Shown: in pieces, positions 16,101-26,626 of the stretch
How the letters are laid out: each line of letters starts with the position of its first letter
How positions within the stretch are numbered: the first letter of the stretch is position 1
Origin: Caldovatus sediminis
GTDB taxonomy: Bacteria > Pseudomonadota > Alphaproteobacteria > Acetobacterales > Acetobacteraceae
Direction: 5' to 3'
Assembly: GCF_014644455.1 (NCBI RefSeq)
Contig: NZ_BMKS01000003.1
Span: 27,930-91,929, forward strand
DNA length: 64,000 nucleotides
The notes under the pieces: generated by a model
Told to the model about the DNA's origin: nothing
Databases searched by the model: none
What the model saw: the letters and a program-made list of their open reading frames with translations, nothing else
Position numbers and translations under genes: made by a program

Positions 16101-16999
16101 ATGCTTGAGGGCATACCCGCCCGGCAGAGGGCGAAGGAGCGCGCGATCGAGGGGCTTCTGTTCCTCGCCGGCGTCTCCTCGATCCTGGTCACCACGGCGA
16201 TCGCGGCGATCCTGATCTACGAGTCCTCGGCCTTCTTCCGCGAGGTCAGCGTCGTCGAGTTCCTCACCGACACCATGTGGACCCCGCTCTTCGCGGAGCC
16301 GCGCTACGGCATCCTGCCGCTGCTCGCGGGCACGGTGCTCTCGGCGAGCGTCGGCCTGCTGGTGGCGATCCCGCTCGGGCTGACGATCGCGATCTATCTC
16401 TCGGAGTTCGCCTCGGAGCGGATGCGCGAGACGGTCAAGCCCGTGCTCGAGCTGCTGGCGGGCATCCCGACGGTGGTGTTCGGCTACTTCGCGCTGTTCC
16501 TCGTCACGCCCCTGCTGCAGCGTACGGTCCTGCCCGACCTGCCGGGCTTCAACGTGCTCTCCGCCGGCATCGTGATCGGCATCATGATCGTGCCCTACGT
16601 CTCCTCCCTCGCCGAGGACGCGATGCGGGCGGTGCCGATGAGCCTGCGCGAGGGCTCCTTCGCGATGGGGGCGAACCGGGTCGAGACGGCGCTCAAGGTC
16701 GTGGTGCCGGCGGCCTTCTCCGGGATCGCCGCGGCCTGCATCCTCGCCGCCTCGCGCGCGGTGGGGGAGACGATGGTGGTGGCGATCGCCGCCGGCCAGC
16801 AGCCGAACCTCACCCTCGACCCGACGCAGCCGGCGGCGACGATCACCGCCTACATCGTGCAGGTCTCGCTCGGCGACCTGCCGCACGCAAGCATCGGCTA
16901 CCAGTCGATCTTCGCCGCGGGACTCACGCTGTTCGTGCTGACGCTGCTGTTCAACCTGGCCGGCCACGCGCTGCGCCGGCGCTTCCGGGAGATCTACGA

Positions 17000-17003
<4 letters not shown>
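16101..17003 (+). CDS. pstC: Phosphate ABC transporter permease PstC
   Basis: This 300-residue inner-membrane permease has about six transmembrane segments. Family markers are [36 protein letters not shown], then [15 protein letters not shown], and the cytoplasmic coupling loop [33 protein letters not shown] (EAA motif). The start at ATG 16101 follows CCAGG; the upstream part of the frame overlaps the intergenic hairpin. It forms the channel with PstA. The stop overlaps pstA (ATGA). Confidence 0.95.
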
Positions 17004-17943
<940 letters not shown>

Positions 17944-17947
<4 letters not shown>

Positions 17948-18786
17948 ACGAGGCCGCCCTGAGGACGCCGCCGCCGGCGGTGCGCGCCGGCGTCGCGGCG
18001 TCCGCCGCGGAGGCGCCGGCCGAGCGGCGCGTCAAGCTGCGCTGCCGCGACTTCCACTTCTACTACGGCGCCTTCCACGCGCTGAAGGGCATCAACCTCG
18101 CCTTCGAGGAGGGCGCCGTCACCGCGCTGATCGGGCCCTCGGGCTGCGGCAAGTCCACGCTGCTGCGCAGCTTCAACCGCATGCACGACCTCTACCCCGG
18201 CACCCGCTACGAGGGCGAGGTGCTGATGGAGCCCTACGGCGTCAACATCGTCGACCGCCGGGTGGACGCGATGGCGGTGCGGATGCGCATCGGCATGGTG
18301 TTCCAGAAGCCGAACCCCTTCCCGAAGTCCATCTACGAGAACGTCGCCTACGGCCTGCGCCTGCGCGGCGAGCGCCGCCGCGCCGCGCTCGACGAGAAGG
18401 TCGAGGCGGCGCTGCGCGACGCCGCCCTCTGGGACGAGGTGAAGGACCGCCTGCGCGAGCCCGGCACCGCGCTCTCCGGCGGGCAGCAGCAGCGGCTCTG
18501 CATCGCCCGCGCCATGGCGACCGACCCCGAGGTGATCCTGTTCGACGAGCCGACCTCGGCGCTCGACCCCATCGCCACCGCCAAGATCGAGGACCTGGTG
18601 CAGCAGCTCGCCGGCCGCGTCACCGTGGTCATCGTCACCCACAACATGCAGCAGGCGGCGCGGGTGTCCCAGCACACGGCCTTCATGTACCTCGGCGAGG
18701 TGGTGGAGTTCGGCGAGACCGGCCAGATCTTCACCGCCCCGCGGATCCAGCAGACCCAGGACTACATCACCGGCCGCTTCGGCTGA
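17944..18786 (+). CDS. pstB: Phosphate ABC transporter ATPase PstB
   Basis: This 280-residue ATPase has Walker [10 protein letters not shown], the PstB-specific [19 protein letters not shown]-loop [15 protein letters not shown], signature LSGGQQQR, Walker [13 protein letters not shown] and the switch histidine in [11 protein letters not shown] 17944 overlaps the pstA stop; an in-frame GTG three bases earlier is an alternative. An Ala/Pro-rich leader of about 30 residues precedes the ABC core. It powers phosphate import. Confidence 0.95.
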
Positions 18787-18810
18787 TCGCGGCGGCAGGA
18801 GGGCGCGACC

Positions 18811-19542
18811 ATGGTGGGAGAGACGACCACGCCGGCGCACACGGTGCGCAGCTACGACCAGGATCTGCAGCGCCTGCGCGACATGGTCGCCCGCATGGGC
18901 GGCCTCGCCGAGCGCCAGGTCGCCGACGCGACGGCGGCGCTGGTCCGTCGCGACACGGAACTCGCGGAGGAGGTGGTCCGGCGCGACGCCCAGATCGACC
19001 AGCTCGAGCGCGACATCGAGGCGTTCTGCGTGCGCCTCCTCGCGCTGCGCCAGCCGATGGCGCAGGACCTGCGCCTGATCGTCGGCGCGATGCGGATCAG
19101 CCACGCGCTCGAGCGCATCGGCGACTACGCCCGCAACGCCGCCAAGCGGGCCATCGTGCTCGCCGGGCTGCCCCCGATCGGCAGCCTCAACGGCTTCGAG
19201 CGCATGGCGCGGCTGGTGCAGGAGAACCTCAAGGGCGCGATGGACGCGCTGGTGCACGACGACGCGGCGCGCGCCGACGAGGTCTGGGCCGCCGACGAGC
19301 CGGTGGACGAGATCTACAACGGCATCTTCCGCGAGATGCTGACCCACATGATGGAGGACCCCCGCAACATCACCGCGGCCACGCACCTGCTGTTCATCGC
19401 CAAGAACCTCGAGCGCATCGGCGACCACACCACCAACATCGCCGAGATGGTCCACTACGCGGTGCGCGGCGACACCCTGCCGGAGGACCGGCCGAAGGCC
19501 GACACCTCCGTCTCCGCCGTCGTGCGGCCGCCGGAGGGCTGA
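18811..19542 (+). CDS. phoU: Phosphate-signalling regulator PhoU
   Basis: This 243-residue all-helical protein has two PhoU repeats. The first includes RMGGLAERQVADATAALVRRD and MRISHALERIGDYARNAAKRA; the second includes HMMEDPRNITAATHLLFIAKNLERIGDHTTNIAEMV. The two ERIGD-type metal-binding motifs are intact. PhoU links the Pst transporter to the PhoR sensor kinase and keeps the Pho regulon off when phosphate is plentiful. GGCAGGAGG before ATG 18811 is a strong ribosome site. No phoR gene is found in this window. Confidence 0.96.
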   Translation: MVGETTTPAHTVRSYDQDLQRLRDMVARMGGLAERQVADATAALVRRDTELAEEVVRRDAQIDQLERDIEAFCVRLLALRQPMAQDLRLIVGAMRISHALERIGDYARNAAKRAIVLAGLPPIGSLNGFERMARLVQENLKGAMDALVHDDAARADEVWAADEPVDEIYNGIFREMLTHMMEDPRNITAATHLLFIAKNLERIGDHTTNIAEMVHYAVRGDTLPEDRPKADTSVSAVVRPPEG

Positions 19543-19552
19543 GGCGACCGCG

Positions 19553-20290
19553 ATGACCGACGCCCGCGCCGCGGCCGGCGGCGCCGCGAGGCCCACGATC
19601 CTGGTCGTCGAGGACGAGGCGCCGCTCCTCACCCTGCTCCGCTACAACCTGGAGAAGCAGGGGTTCCGGGTGGAGGAGGCGGCGGACGGCCAGGAGGCGC
19701 TGCTGCGCGTGGCCGAATCCCGCCCGGATCTGGTGCTGCTCGACTGGATGCTGCCCACGCTCTCCGGCCTCGAGGTGTGCCGGCAGATCCGCCGCCGGCC
19801 GGCGACGCGCAACCTGCCGATCATCATGCTGACGGCGCGGACCGAGGCCCAGGACGCGGTCCGTGCCCTCGACACCGGGGCCGACGACCACATCGGCAAG
19901 CCCTTCGCGATGGAGGCGCTGCTCGCGCGGATCCGCGCTCTGCTCCGCCGCTCGGGCGGCGCGGCGCCGCCGCCGCGGGGCGTGCTCGCCTTCGCCGGGC
20001 TCGCGATGGACCAGGACGCGCATCGCGTGACGCGCGAGGGGCGGGCGCTGCACCTCGGGCCGACCGAGTACCGCCTGCTCGAGTTCCTCCTCCGGCATCC
20101 GCGCCGGGTGTTCTCGCGCGAGCAGATCCTCGACGCGGTGTGGGGGCAGGACATCCACGTCGAGCCGCGCACCGTGGACGTGCACGTCCGCCGGCTGCGC
20201 CGCGCCATCAACGGGCCCGGCGAGCCGGACCTGATCCGCACCGTGCGCTCCGCGGGCTACGCCCTCGACACCGGGCCCGACCCGGGCTGA
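19553..20290 (+). CDS. phoB: Phosphate response regulator PhoB
   Basis: This 245-residue OmpR-family regulator has a receiver domain with acidic pocket VVEDE, phospho-acceptor Asp in LLDWMLP, Thr in [10 protein letters not shown] and Lys in [12 protein letters not shown]. The C-terminal winged helix includes [13 protein letters not shown]-like [16 protein letters not shown] and [14 protein letters not shown]. It starts 10 bp after phoU, so it belongs to the same operon and probably activates it through the box upstream of pstS (inference). The usual partner kinase gene phoR is absent here. Confidence 0.94.
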   Translation: MTDARAAAGGAARPTILVVEDEAPLLTLLRYNLEKQGFRVEEAADGQEALLRVAESRPDLVLLDWMLPTLSGLEVCRQIRRRPATRNLPIIMLTARTEAQDAVRALDTGADDHIGKPFAMEALLARIRALLRRSGGAAPPPRGVLAFAGLAMDQDAHRVTREGRALHLGPTEYRLLEFLLRHPRRVFSREQILDAVWGQDIHVEPRTVDVHVRRLRRAINGPGEPDLIRTVRSAGYALDTGPDPG

Positions 20291-20403
20291 CAGGGGCCGC
20301 GGCGGCGCGCCCCGCTCCTGCCCCTACCCGAGCGCGGCGCGAGGCGGCATGCTGCGGCCGGGAGCACCCAGGACCGCGGACCAGGCCGAGGCAGGCGCAG
20401 CGC

Positions 20404-20916
20404 ATGACCGTCCCCCCCGAACGATTCCGCGACGCCATGGCCCGGCTGGGCGCGGCGGTGAACGTCATCACCACCGGCGGGCCGGCGGGCCGGGGCGGGC
20501 TGACCGCCAGCGCCGTCTGCAGCGTCACCGACGACCCGCCGACGCTGCTCGTCTGCATGAACCGCAAGGCGAGCGCCCATCCGCTGTTCAAGGCGAACGG
20601 CGTGCTCTGCGTGAACACCCTCGCCGCCAGCCAGCGCGAGGTCTCCGACACCTTCTCGGGCCGCACCGGCCTCTCCGGCGAGGATCGCTTCGCCTGCGCC
20701 CGGTGGACCGAGCTCGCGACCGGCGCGCCGGTGCTCGAGGGCGCGGTCGCGTCCTTCGACTGCCGCATCGTGGACGTGGTCGAGCGCGGGACCCACAGCG
20801 TGGTCTTCGCCGAGGTCGAGGCGATCCGCCAGGGCGACCCCGGCGGCGAGGCGCTGATCTACTTCGCGCGCAACTACCACCGGCTCGGCGGCCCCACCCC
20901 GCGCGACGGCGGCTGA
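20404..20916 (+). CDS. Flavin reductase family protein (RutF/HpaC-like)
   Basis: This 170-residue protein has the FMN-binding split barrel of the flavin reductase family: [67 protein letters not shown] and a C-terminal YFARNYHRL. Members supply reduced flavin to a two-component monooxygenase. No oxygenase partner lies beside it; the flavoenzyme downstream is of the amine oxidase type and would not need one. The start at ATG 20404 fits the family's N-terminus. Confidence 0.9.
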   Translation: MTVPPERFRDAMARLGAAVNVITTGGPAGRGGLTASAVCSVTDDPPTLLVCMNRKASAHPLFKANGVLCVNTLAASQREVSDTFSGRTGLSGEDRFACARWTELATGAPVLEGAVASFDCRIVDVVERGTHSVVFAEVEAIRQGDPGGEALIYFARNYHRLGGPTPRDGG

Positions 20917-20970
20917 GCCGGGCGCAGCCGCGCGTCCCGCTCCCGTCCGCCGACAGGCCGGCCCGCGCGC

Positions 20971-22248
20971 ATGGTCCTCCCGACCGCCCCCGAGGTCGCG
21001 ATCGTCGGTGCCGGCGCCGCCGGCATCGCCGCCGCGCGCGAATGCGCCGCGCTCGGCCTCTCCTGCCTGGTGGTGGAGGCGATGGGGCGGGTCGGCGGCC
21101 GTGCCTTCACCGAGGATGCGCGCCTCGGCGCCCCGTTCGACCACGGGGCGTCCTGGCTGCACCTCGCGGATGCGAACCCGCTGGTGCCGCTGGCGCGTGC
21201 GCTCGGCCTGCGGCTCGTCGACTCCGACGCGGTGCGCGAGCGCCGCGTCGTCGTCGGGCCGCGCCGCGCGACGCCCGAGGAGGTCGCGGCGCTGGAGGCG
21301 GCGATGGCGCGCTTCGACGCGACGGTCGCGGCGCGCGCGGCGGCGGCGGCCGACCTCCCGCTCGCCGAGGCGGTGCCGCGCGGCGGGTTCTGGGACGCCA
21401 CCGTGGCGCACCGCCAGGGGCCGCTGATCAGTGCCGCCGAGCTCGGGGAGCTGAGCCTGCGCGACTTCGCGGCGAACGCCCTCGGCCCGCCCAACCTGAT
21501 GCCCGAGGCTGGGGTCGGCGCGCTGGTGCGCCGCCTCGCGCAGGGGCTGCCGATCCGGACCGGGGTGCCGGTCGCACGGATCCGCTGGGGCGGGCAAGGG
21601 GTCGTGCTCGACACGCCGGAGGGCGCGCTCGCGGCGCGCGCCTGCGTCGTGACCGTCTCGACCGGCGTGCTCGGCGCGGGCGGGATCGCCTTCGATCCGC
21701 CGCTGCCGCAGGCGGTGCGCGAGGCGGTGGCGGGGCTGCCGCTCGGCCTGCTCACCAAGGTGGCGTTCCGCGCCGCCGGGGAGGACCGGCTGGACCTGCC
21801 GCCCTTCGCCGCGCTCTGGCGCCGCGTCGACTCGCCGGAGGAGGCGGCGATGAGCTTCCACGCCTGGCCGTTCGGGCGCGACCACCTGGTCGGCTTCGTC
21901 GGCGGCCGGGCGGCGTGGGAGCTCGCCCGCGCCGGCCCCGCGGCGACGGAGGCCTTCGCGCGGGAGGAGCTGGCGCGGTGCTTCGGCGCCGCCCGCGTCG
22001 CCCGCGCGCTGCGCGCGCCGGCGGCGGTGGTCACCGACTGGGGCGCCAACCCCTTCGTCCGCGGCGCCTACAGCTACGCGCGGCCGGGATGCGCCGGCGC
22101 CCGGGCCGCGCTGGCCGGGGCCGCGCTCGCCGGCGGCCGGCTGCGCTTCGCCGGGGAGGCGTGCCACACCTGGCTCGCCGGCACCGTCGCCGGGGCGTGG
22201 GAGAGCGGGCGCGCGGCGGCGCGGGCGGTCGCCGCGGCGCTCGGCTGA
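20971..22248 (+). CDS. Flavin-containing amine oxidase family protein
   Basis: This 425-residue protein opens with the FAD dinucleotide motif VAIVGAGAAGIAAARECA and VVEAMGRVGGRAFTE, the E-x5-G-G-R pattern of the amine oxidase/phytoene desaturase superfamily. It continues with DHGASWLH and CVVTVSTGVLG, and ends with RLRFAGEACHTWLAGTVAGAWESGRAAA, the second FAD contact. Substrates in this superfamily include mono- and polyamines, and the substrate here is unknown. It is about 30 residues shorter than many polyamine oxidases. The gene is followed directly by a strong hairpin, so the transcript probably ends there. Confidence 0.88.
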   Translation: MVLPTAPEVAIVGAGAAGIAAARECAALGLSCLVVEAMGRVGGRAFTEDARLGAPFDHGASWLHLADANPLVPLARALGLRLVDSDAVRERRVVVGPRRATPEEVAALEAAMARFDATVAARAAAAADLPLAEAVPRGGFWDATVAHRQGPLISAAELGELSLRDFAANALGPPNLMPEAGVGALVRRLAQGLPIRTGVPVARIRWGGQGVVLDTPEGALAARACVVTVSTGVLGAGGIAFDPPLPQAVREAVAGLPLGLLTKVAFRAAGEDRLDLPPFAALWRRVDSPEEAAMSFHAWPFGRDHLVGFVGGRAAWELARAGPAATEAFAREELARCFGAARVARALRAPAAVVTDWGANPFVRGAYSYARPGCAGARAALAGAALAGGRLRFAGEACHTWLAGTVAGAWESGRAAARAVAAALG

Positions 22249-22278
22249 GGCGGTGCCGGCGGGGCGCCCGGCGCCGCC
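22249..22278 (+). terminator. Hairpin after the amine oxidase gene
   Basis: GGCGGTGCCGG (22249-22259) pairs with CCGGCGCCGCC (22268-22278), 11 bp with one G-U pair and an 8-nt loop. It begins one base after the TGA. There is no T-run, as is common in very GC-rich genomes. It is probably a transcription end or a 3' stabilising stem. Confidence 0.5.
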
Positions 22279-22475
22279 GCCGACCGTGACATTTCCGGGG
22301 CTCGCCCCCGCCTCGCGCTGGGCTACAGTCCCGTCGCCAGGAGGCGATCGCGGCGGCATGCGCGGCCCGGTCGGTCCCCCGCACCGGCCCAGGCTGCCCC
22401 GGCCGCCCCGGCACAACCGGATGGAGGCCGCGCGCGCGCAGGCGCCGCGGCACGCGCGTGGGAGGCGCCGATCCG

Positions 22476-24473
22476 ATGCCTGAAGCATCCGCAGCGAGAC
22501 CAGAAGGCGGGGCGCGGCCCCGCTCCGTCGCCCTGGTGGGCCCGCAGGGAAGCGGCAAGTCCACGCTGTACGAGGCCCTGCTCGCCGCCGCCGGCGGCGC
22601 GGCCCGGCGCAGCGCCGATCCCCGCAGCCGGATCATGGGCACCGAGCTCCGCGTCGGGCACGGCGCCTATCTCGGCGACCCCTGGGCGGTGATCGACGCG
22701 CCGGGCTCGGTCGAGTTCGCCTACGAGGCGGCCTGCGCCCTGGCGGTCTGCGACATCGCCGTGCTGGTCTGCGAGCCCTCGCCCGACCGCGCCCTCGCCG
22801 TCGCGCCGCTGCTCAAGCAGCTCGAGGCGGGGGGGATTCCCACCATCATCTTCGTCAACAAGATCGACACCCTCGGCGAAGGCCGCATCCGCGACACCCT
22901 CGCGGCGCTGCAGCCCTACTCGAGGCGGCCGCTGGTGCTGCGCCAGGTCCCGATCCGCGAGGGCGAGCAGGTCACCGGCTACGTCGACGTGATCAGCGAG
23001 CGCGCCTACCGCTTCCGCAGGGGCGAGCCCTCCGAGCTCATCGCCCTGCCGGCCGCGATGCGCGAGCGCGAGGCCGAGGCGCGCAGCGCGCTCCTCGAGG
23101 TGCTCGCCGACCACGACGACGGCCTGCTCGAGAAGGTGCTCGAGGACGCCGCGGTCACGCCCGAGGAGGTGTTCCGTCCGCTGCACGCCGACATCGAGAA
23201 GGGCGCCGTGGTCGAGGTGATGCTCGGCGCGGCCGAGCAGAACAGCGGCATCCAGCGGCTGTGGAAGGCGCTGCGCCACGACGGGCCGAACCCGCTCGTC
23301 ACCGCCTCGCGCCGCGGCGTGGCGCCGGAGGGCGAGCCGCTGGTGCAGGTCTTCAAGACCCTGCACACCGGGCATGGCGGCAAGCTGTCCTTCGCCCGCG
23401 TCTGGCGCGGACCGGTGAGGGACGGCCAGCAGATGGGCGGCGTGCGCATCGGCAGCATCACCCGCTTCCCCGGCGGCGAGGCGACCCGCGTGGCGGAGGC
23501 GGAGACCGGCGAGATCGTCGCCTTCGGCCGGCTGGAAGGGGTGGCGACCGGCGCCACCCTGCTCGCCGCCGGCCCGGCCGCCGAGCCGCTGCCCTTCCCG
23601 CAGCCGCCCGAGCCGGTCTACGCGCTCGCCGTCACCACCGAGGACCGCAAGGACGACGTCAAGCTCTCCGGCGCGCTGCAGCGGATCGCCGAGGAGGACC
23701 CGTCCATCTCGGTCGAGCAGGATGCCGCGCTCGGCCAGACCGTGCTGCGCGGCCAGGGGGACATCCATCTCGGCCACGCGCTGCAGAGGCTGGCGGCGAA
23801 TTACGGCCTGAAGCTCAACTCGGCGCATCCGCGGGTGCCGTACAAGGAGACGATCCGCCGCGCGGTCCACCAGCACGCGCGCCACAAGCGCCAGACCGGC
23901 GGCCACGGCCAGTTCGCCGACGTCAAGCTGGAGATCGAGCCGCGCGGCCGCGGCGAGGGCTTCCTCTTCACCGACAGGATCGTCGGCGGGGCGGTCCCGA
24001 AGAAGTTCATCCCGGCGGTCGGCGAGGCGGCGGAGGAGGCGTGCAGGAAGGGCCCGCTCGGCTTCCCGGTGGTGGATGTCGGGGTGACGCTGGTGGACGG
24101 GCAGTTCCACAGCGTGGACAGCTCCGACATGGCCTTCGCCACCGCGACGCGGATCGGGATGCAGGAGGGGCTGGCCAAGGCCGATCCGGTGCTGCTGGAG
24201 CCGATCGACCACGTGACGGTGACGGTGCCGAACGACTACACGGCGAGCGCGCAGCGCCTGCTCACCGGACGGCGCGGGCAGATCCTCGGCTACGCGGAGA
24301 AGGAGGGCTGGCCCGGCTGGGACGAGGTCGAGGCGCTGGTGCCGCAGGCCGAGCTGCACGACCTGATCATCGAGCTGCGCTCGCTCACCATGGGCCTCGG
24401 CACCTTCCGCCGCCGCTTCGACCACCTGGCGGAGGCGCGCGGCCCGGTGCCTGCGGCGGCCGCGGCGCGCTGA
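22476..24473 (+). CDS. EF-G-like translational GTPase paralogue with degenerate G domain
   Basis: This 665-residue protein has EF-G domain order. The P-loop GPQGSGKST is at residues 22-30 and NKID at 128-131. Domain II follows, then domain III-like KLSGALQRIAEEDPSISVEQD, domain IV with YKETIRRAVHQHARHKRQTGGHGQFADV, and domain V. Two GTPase features are off: the G3 motif is DAPGSVE (74-80), with Ser where the catalytic His of DxPGH should be, and the segment between G1 and G3 is only about 40 residues and lacks the RGITI switch I. Related alphaproteobacterial EF-G-like proteins, as I recall, also have PGS. GGAGG sets ATG 22476. It is not the housekeeping fusA, which normally lies in the str operon. 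Confidence 0.85.
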   Translation: MPEASAARPEGGARPRSVALVGPQGSGKSTLYEALLAAAGGAARRSADPRSRIMGTELRVGHGAYLGDPWAVIDAPGSVEFAYEAACALAVCDIAVLVCEPSPDRALAVAPLLKQLEAGGIPTIIFVNKIDTLGEGRIRDTLAALQPYSRRPLVLRQVPIREGEQVTGYVDVISERAYRFRRGEPSELIALPAAMREREAEARSALLEVLADHDDGLLEKVLEDAAVTPEEVFRPLHADIEKGAVVEVMLGAAEQNSGIQRLWKALRHDGPNPLVTASRRGVAPEGEPLVQVFKTLHTGHGGKLSFARVWRGPVRDGQQMGGVRIGSITRFPGGEATRVAEAETGEIVAFGRLEGVATGATLLAAGPAAEPLPFPQPPEPVYALAVTTEDRKDDVKLSGALQRIAEEDPSISVEQDAALGQTVLRGQGDIHLGHALQRLAANYGLKLNSAHPRVPYKETIRRAVHQHARHKRQTGGHGQFADVKLEIEPRGRGEGFLFTDRIVGGAVPKKFIPAVGEAAEEACRKGPLGFPVVDVGVTLVDGQFHSVDSSDMAFATATRIGMQEGLAKADPVLLEPIDHVTVTVPNDYTASAQRLLTGRRGQILGYAEKEGWPGWDEVEALVPQAELHDLIIELRSLTMGLGTFRRRFDHLAEARGPVPAAAAAR

Positions 24474-24495
24474 GCCGGCGGCGCGGGCGGGGCGC

Positions 24496-24514
24496 GCCGG
24501 GGGACGCCCCCGGC
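24496..24514. terminator. Bidirectional hairpin between convergent genes
   Basis: GCCGGGGG (24496-24503) and CCCCCGGC (24507-24514) make a perfect 8-bp stem with the loop ACG. It lies in the 46-bp gap between the convergent EF-G-like and cytochrome c genes, so it could end both transcripts. Confidence 0.5.
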
Positions 24515-24519
24515 CGGCG

Positions 24520-24858
24520 TCAGCGGCGCTGCTTCATGCTCAGGATGTAGGCGACGAGGTCGTCCGTCTCCGTCCGCGAGAGCTGGTAGTTCGGCATGTT
24601 CGCGTGCGGCGTCTGCAGGAAGACCCGGAGCGACAGCTCGGTCGTGGCGGCGCGCTGGGCGACGGCCGGCAGGCTCGGCACCGCGTCCGTGGCAGGGCCG
24701 GGGCCGCCGGGGGCGATGACATGGCAGTTGGCGCACCACACCTCGGCGATGCGCCGGCCCGCCACCGGGTCGCCGACCGTCTGCGCGAGAGCCGGCGAGG
24801 CGCCCGCGAGGGCGAGGCCGGCCAGCGCGGCCAGAGTGCGGGGTCGGATCAGGCGCAT
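24520..24858 (-). CDS. Class I c-type cytochrome
   Basis: This 112-residue protein has a signal peptide (LAALAGLALAGASPALAQ), then GRRIAEVWCANCHVIAPGG with the haem-binding CxxCH at residues 42-46. The probable axial methionine is M88 in HANMPNYQLSRTETDDLVAYILSMK. This is the single-haem small cytochrome c layout, periplasmic after export. It may carry electrons to an oxidase or from a periplasmic dehydrogenase; the SDR gene upstream on the same strand is 60 bp away, but a functional link is not obvious. Confidence 0.93.
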   Translation of the reverse strand: MRLIRPRTLAALAGLALAGASPALAQTVGDPVAGRRIAEVWCANCHVIAPGGPGPATDAVPSLPAVAQRAATTELSLRVFLQTPHANMPNYQLSRTETDDLVAYILSMKQRR

Positions 24859-24918
24859 CGGCTGCTTCCCTCGTCGCGGGGTGCCCGCTCCCGCCTGCCG
24901 GCGCGGCGCGCCGGCAGG

Positions 24919-25671
24919 CTAGGGCATCAGGCTACCGCCATTGATGTGGTAGGTCTGTCCGGTGATCCAGGATGCCGCGTCGGAGGCGAGGAACACGGCG
25001 AGCCCGGCGATGTCGCCCGGCCGGCCGATCCGGCCGAGCGGGATCGCCGCCGCCATCGCGCGGATCTCCTCCTCCGAGTGGCCGTGGCGCGGCTGGGCGG
25101 TGTCGGTCAGGCCCGGTGCGATCGCGTTCGCGCGGATCCGGTGCGGCGCGAGGGCCAGCGCCATCGCCCGGGTCGCCCCCGCGATGCCGGCCTTGGAGGC
25201 GCTGTAGTGCACGCCGAGCGGCGCGCCCGACAGCGCCCGCGAGGCGAGGTTGATGATGCAGCCCGGCGTGCCGGCCGCCACCATCGCGCGCGCCGCCGCC
25301 TGGGCGCAGAACACGCTGCCCCTGAGGTTGACGGCGATCACGCGGTCCCACTCGGCCTCGTCCATCTCGAGGAAGGGCACGCGCGGGAAGATGCCGGCGT
25401 TGTTCACCAGCACGTCGAGGCGGCCGAGCTCGGCGATGGTCCGCGCGACGAGCGCCGCGGCCTCGGCGGTCGCCGACACGTCGCCGCGGAGCAGCGCGGC
25501 GCGGCGGCCCTGGGCGCGCACCGCCTCCGCCACCGCGTCGGCGGCGCGGGCGTCGTCGAGCCAGTTGACGGCGACGTCGTAGCCCGCCGCGGCGAAGGCG
25601 ATGGCCATCGCGCGGCCGATGCCCTGCTGCGCGCCCGTCACCAGCACCACCCGCCCGCGCTGCTGCGCCAT
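24919..25671 (-). CDS. SDR family oxidoreductase (FabG-like)
   Basis: This 250-residue short-chain dehydrogenase has cofactor motif TGAQQGIG near the N-terminus, NNAG, catalytic Ser in NLASRALSG and YSASK, then the C-terminal family ending SWITGQTYHINGG. The substitution pattern resembles 3-ketoacyl-ACP reductase-type SDRs that use NADP or NAD. The true start is ATG 25671; the much longer open frame upstream is antisense to the next SDR gene. It probably shares a transcript with cytochrome c downstream. The substrate is not predictable. Confidence 0.92.
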   Translation of the reverse strand: MAQQRGRVVLVTGAQQGIGRAMAIAFAAAGYDVAVNWLDDARAADAVAEAVRAQGRRAALLRGDVSATAEAAALVARTIAELGRLDVLVNNAGIFPRVPFLEMDEAEWDRVIAVNLRGSVFCAQAAARAMVAAGTPGCIINLASRALSGAPLGVHYSASKAGIAGATRAMALALAPHRIRANAIAPGLTDTAQPRHGHSEEEIRAMAAAIPLGRIGRPGDIAGLAVFLASDAASWITGQTYHINGGSLMP

Positions 25672-25801
25672 CGCCTCGGCTCCCTCCGGGATCGGCGGGG
25701 ACAGCCTAGACGCGGCCGCCGCGCGTGTCACACGGCGGCTTCCGGGGGGTGCCGGGGGAGGCCTTGCCGGACGCGCGGGGCGGTGCTCCCCTGGCGTCGC
25801 C

Positions 25802-26626
25802 ATGACCGACGAGCCATCCGCCGCATCGGGCGCCGCACCGTCGCCGCCGCAGGCGGGCGCGGCGGCGGCGCTGTTCTCGCTGGCCGGCCGGCGGGCGCTG
25901 GTGACCGGCGCCTCCGGCGTGCTCGGCGCGCATTTCGCGCGCGTGCTGCACGCCGCGGGCGCGGCCGTGGTCCTGGCGGCGCGGCGGGCCGACGCCCTGG
26001 CCGGGCTCGCCGCCGAGCTCGGGGCGGCGCGGGCGCTGGCGGTGCCGCTCGACGTGACCGACCCGCGCTCGATCGCCGCGGCGTGCGACGCGGCGGAGGC
26101 GCGTTTCGGGGCGCCCTGCGACGTGATCGTCAACAACGCCGGCGTCGCGGTCACGAAGCCGCTGCTGGACCAGACGCCCGAGGACTGGGACGCGGTGCTC
26201 GACGTCAACCTGCGCGGCTGCTTCCTGGTCGCCCAGGAGGCGGCGCGGCGGCTGGTGGCGGCGCGGCGGCCGGGCGCCATCGTCAACATCGCCTCCGTGC
26301 TCGGCGAGCGGGTGATCGCGGGGGTCGCGGGCTACACCGCGGCGAAGGCCGGGCTGATCCACCTGACGCGGCAGCTCGCGGTGGAGCTTGCGCGCCACGG
26401 CATCCGCGCCAATGCGCTGGCGCCCGGCTACGTGGCGACGCCGCTGAACGCGGCGTTCTTCGCCTCCGAGCCGGGCCAGGCGATGATCCGGCGGATCCCG
26501 CAGCGCCGGCTCGGCCGGCCGGAGGACCTGACCGGGCCGCTGCTGCTGCTCGCCTCCGAGGCGGGGGCGCACATGACGGGCGCGGTGCTGACGGTGGACG
26601 GCGGACACTCGGTGAACCCGCTGTAG
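25802..26626 (+). CDS. SDR family oxidoreductase
   Basis: This 274-residue classical SDR has a 25-residue Ala/Pro-rich leader, then RRALVTGASGVLGAHFARVL (cofactor loop), DVTDPRS, VIVNNAG, NIASVLGERVIAGVAGYTAAKAG with the Ser and the Tyr/Lys pair, and MTGAVLTVDGG at the end. It is divergent from another SDR gene (25671), with 130 bp between starts. The ATG at 25802 is the first in frame after that gap. The two SDRs are not close copies of each other. The substrate is unknown. Confidence 0.92.
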   Translation: MTDEPSAASGAAPSPPQAGAAAALFSLAGRRALVTGASGVLGAHFARVLHAAGAAVVLAARRADALAGLAAELGAARALAVPLDVTDPRSIAAACDAAEARFGAPCDVIVNNAGVAVTKPLLDQTPEDWDAVLDVNLRGCFLVAQEAARRLVAARRPGAIVNIASVLGERVIAGVAGYTAAKAGLIHLTRQLAVELARHGIRANALAPGYVATPLNAAFFASEPGQAMIRRIPQRRLGRPEDLTGPLLLLASEAGAHMTGAVLTVDGGHSVNPL

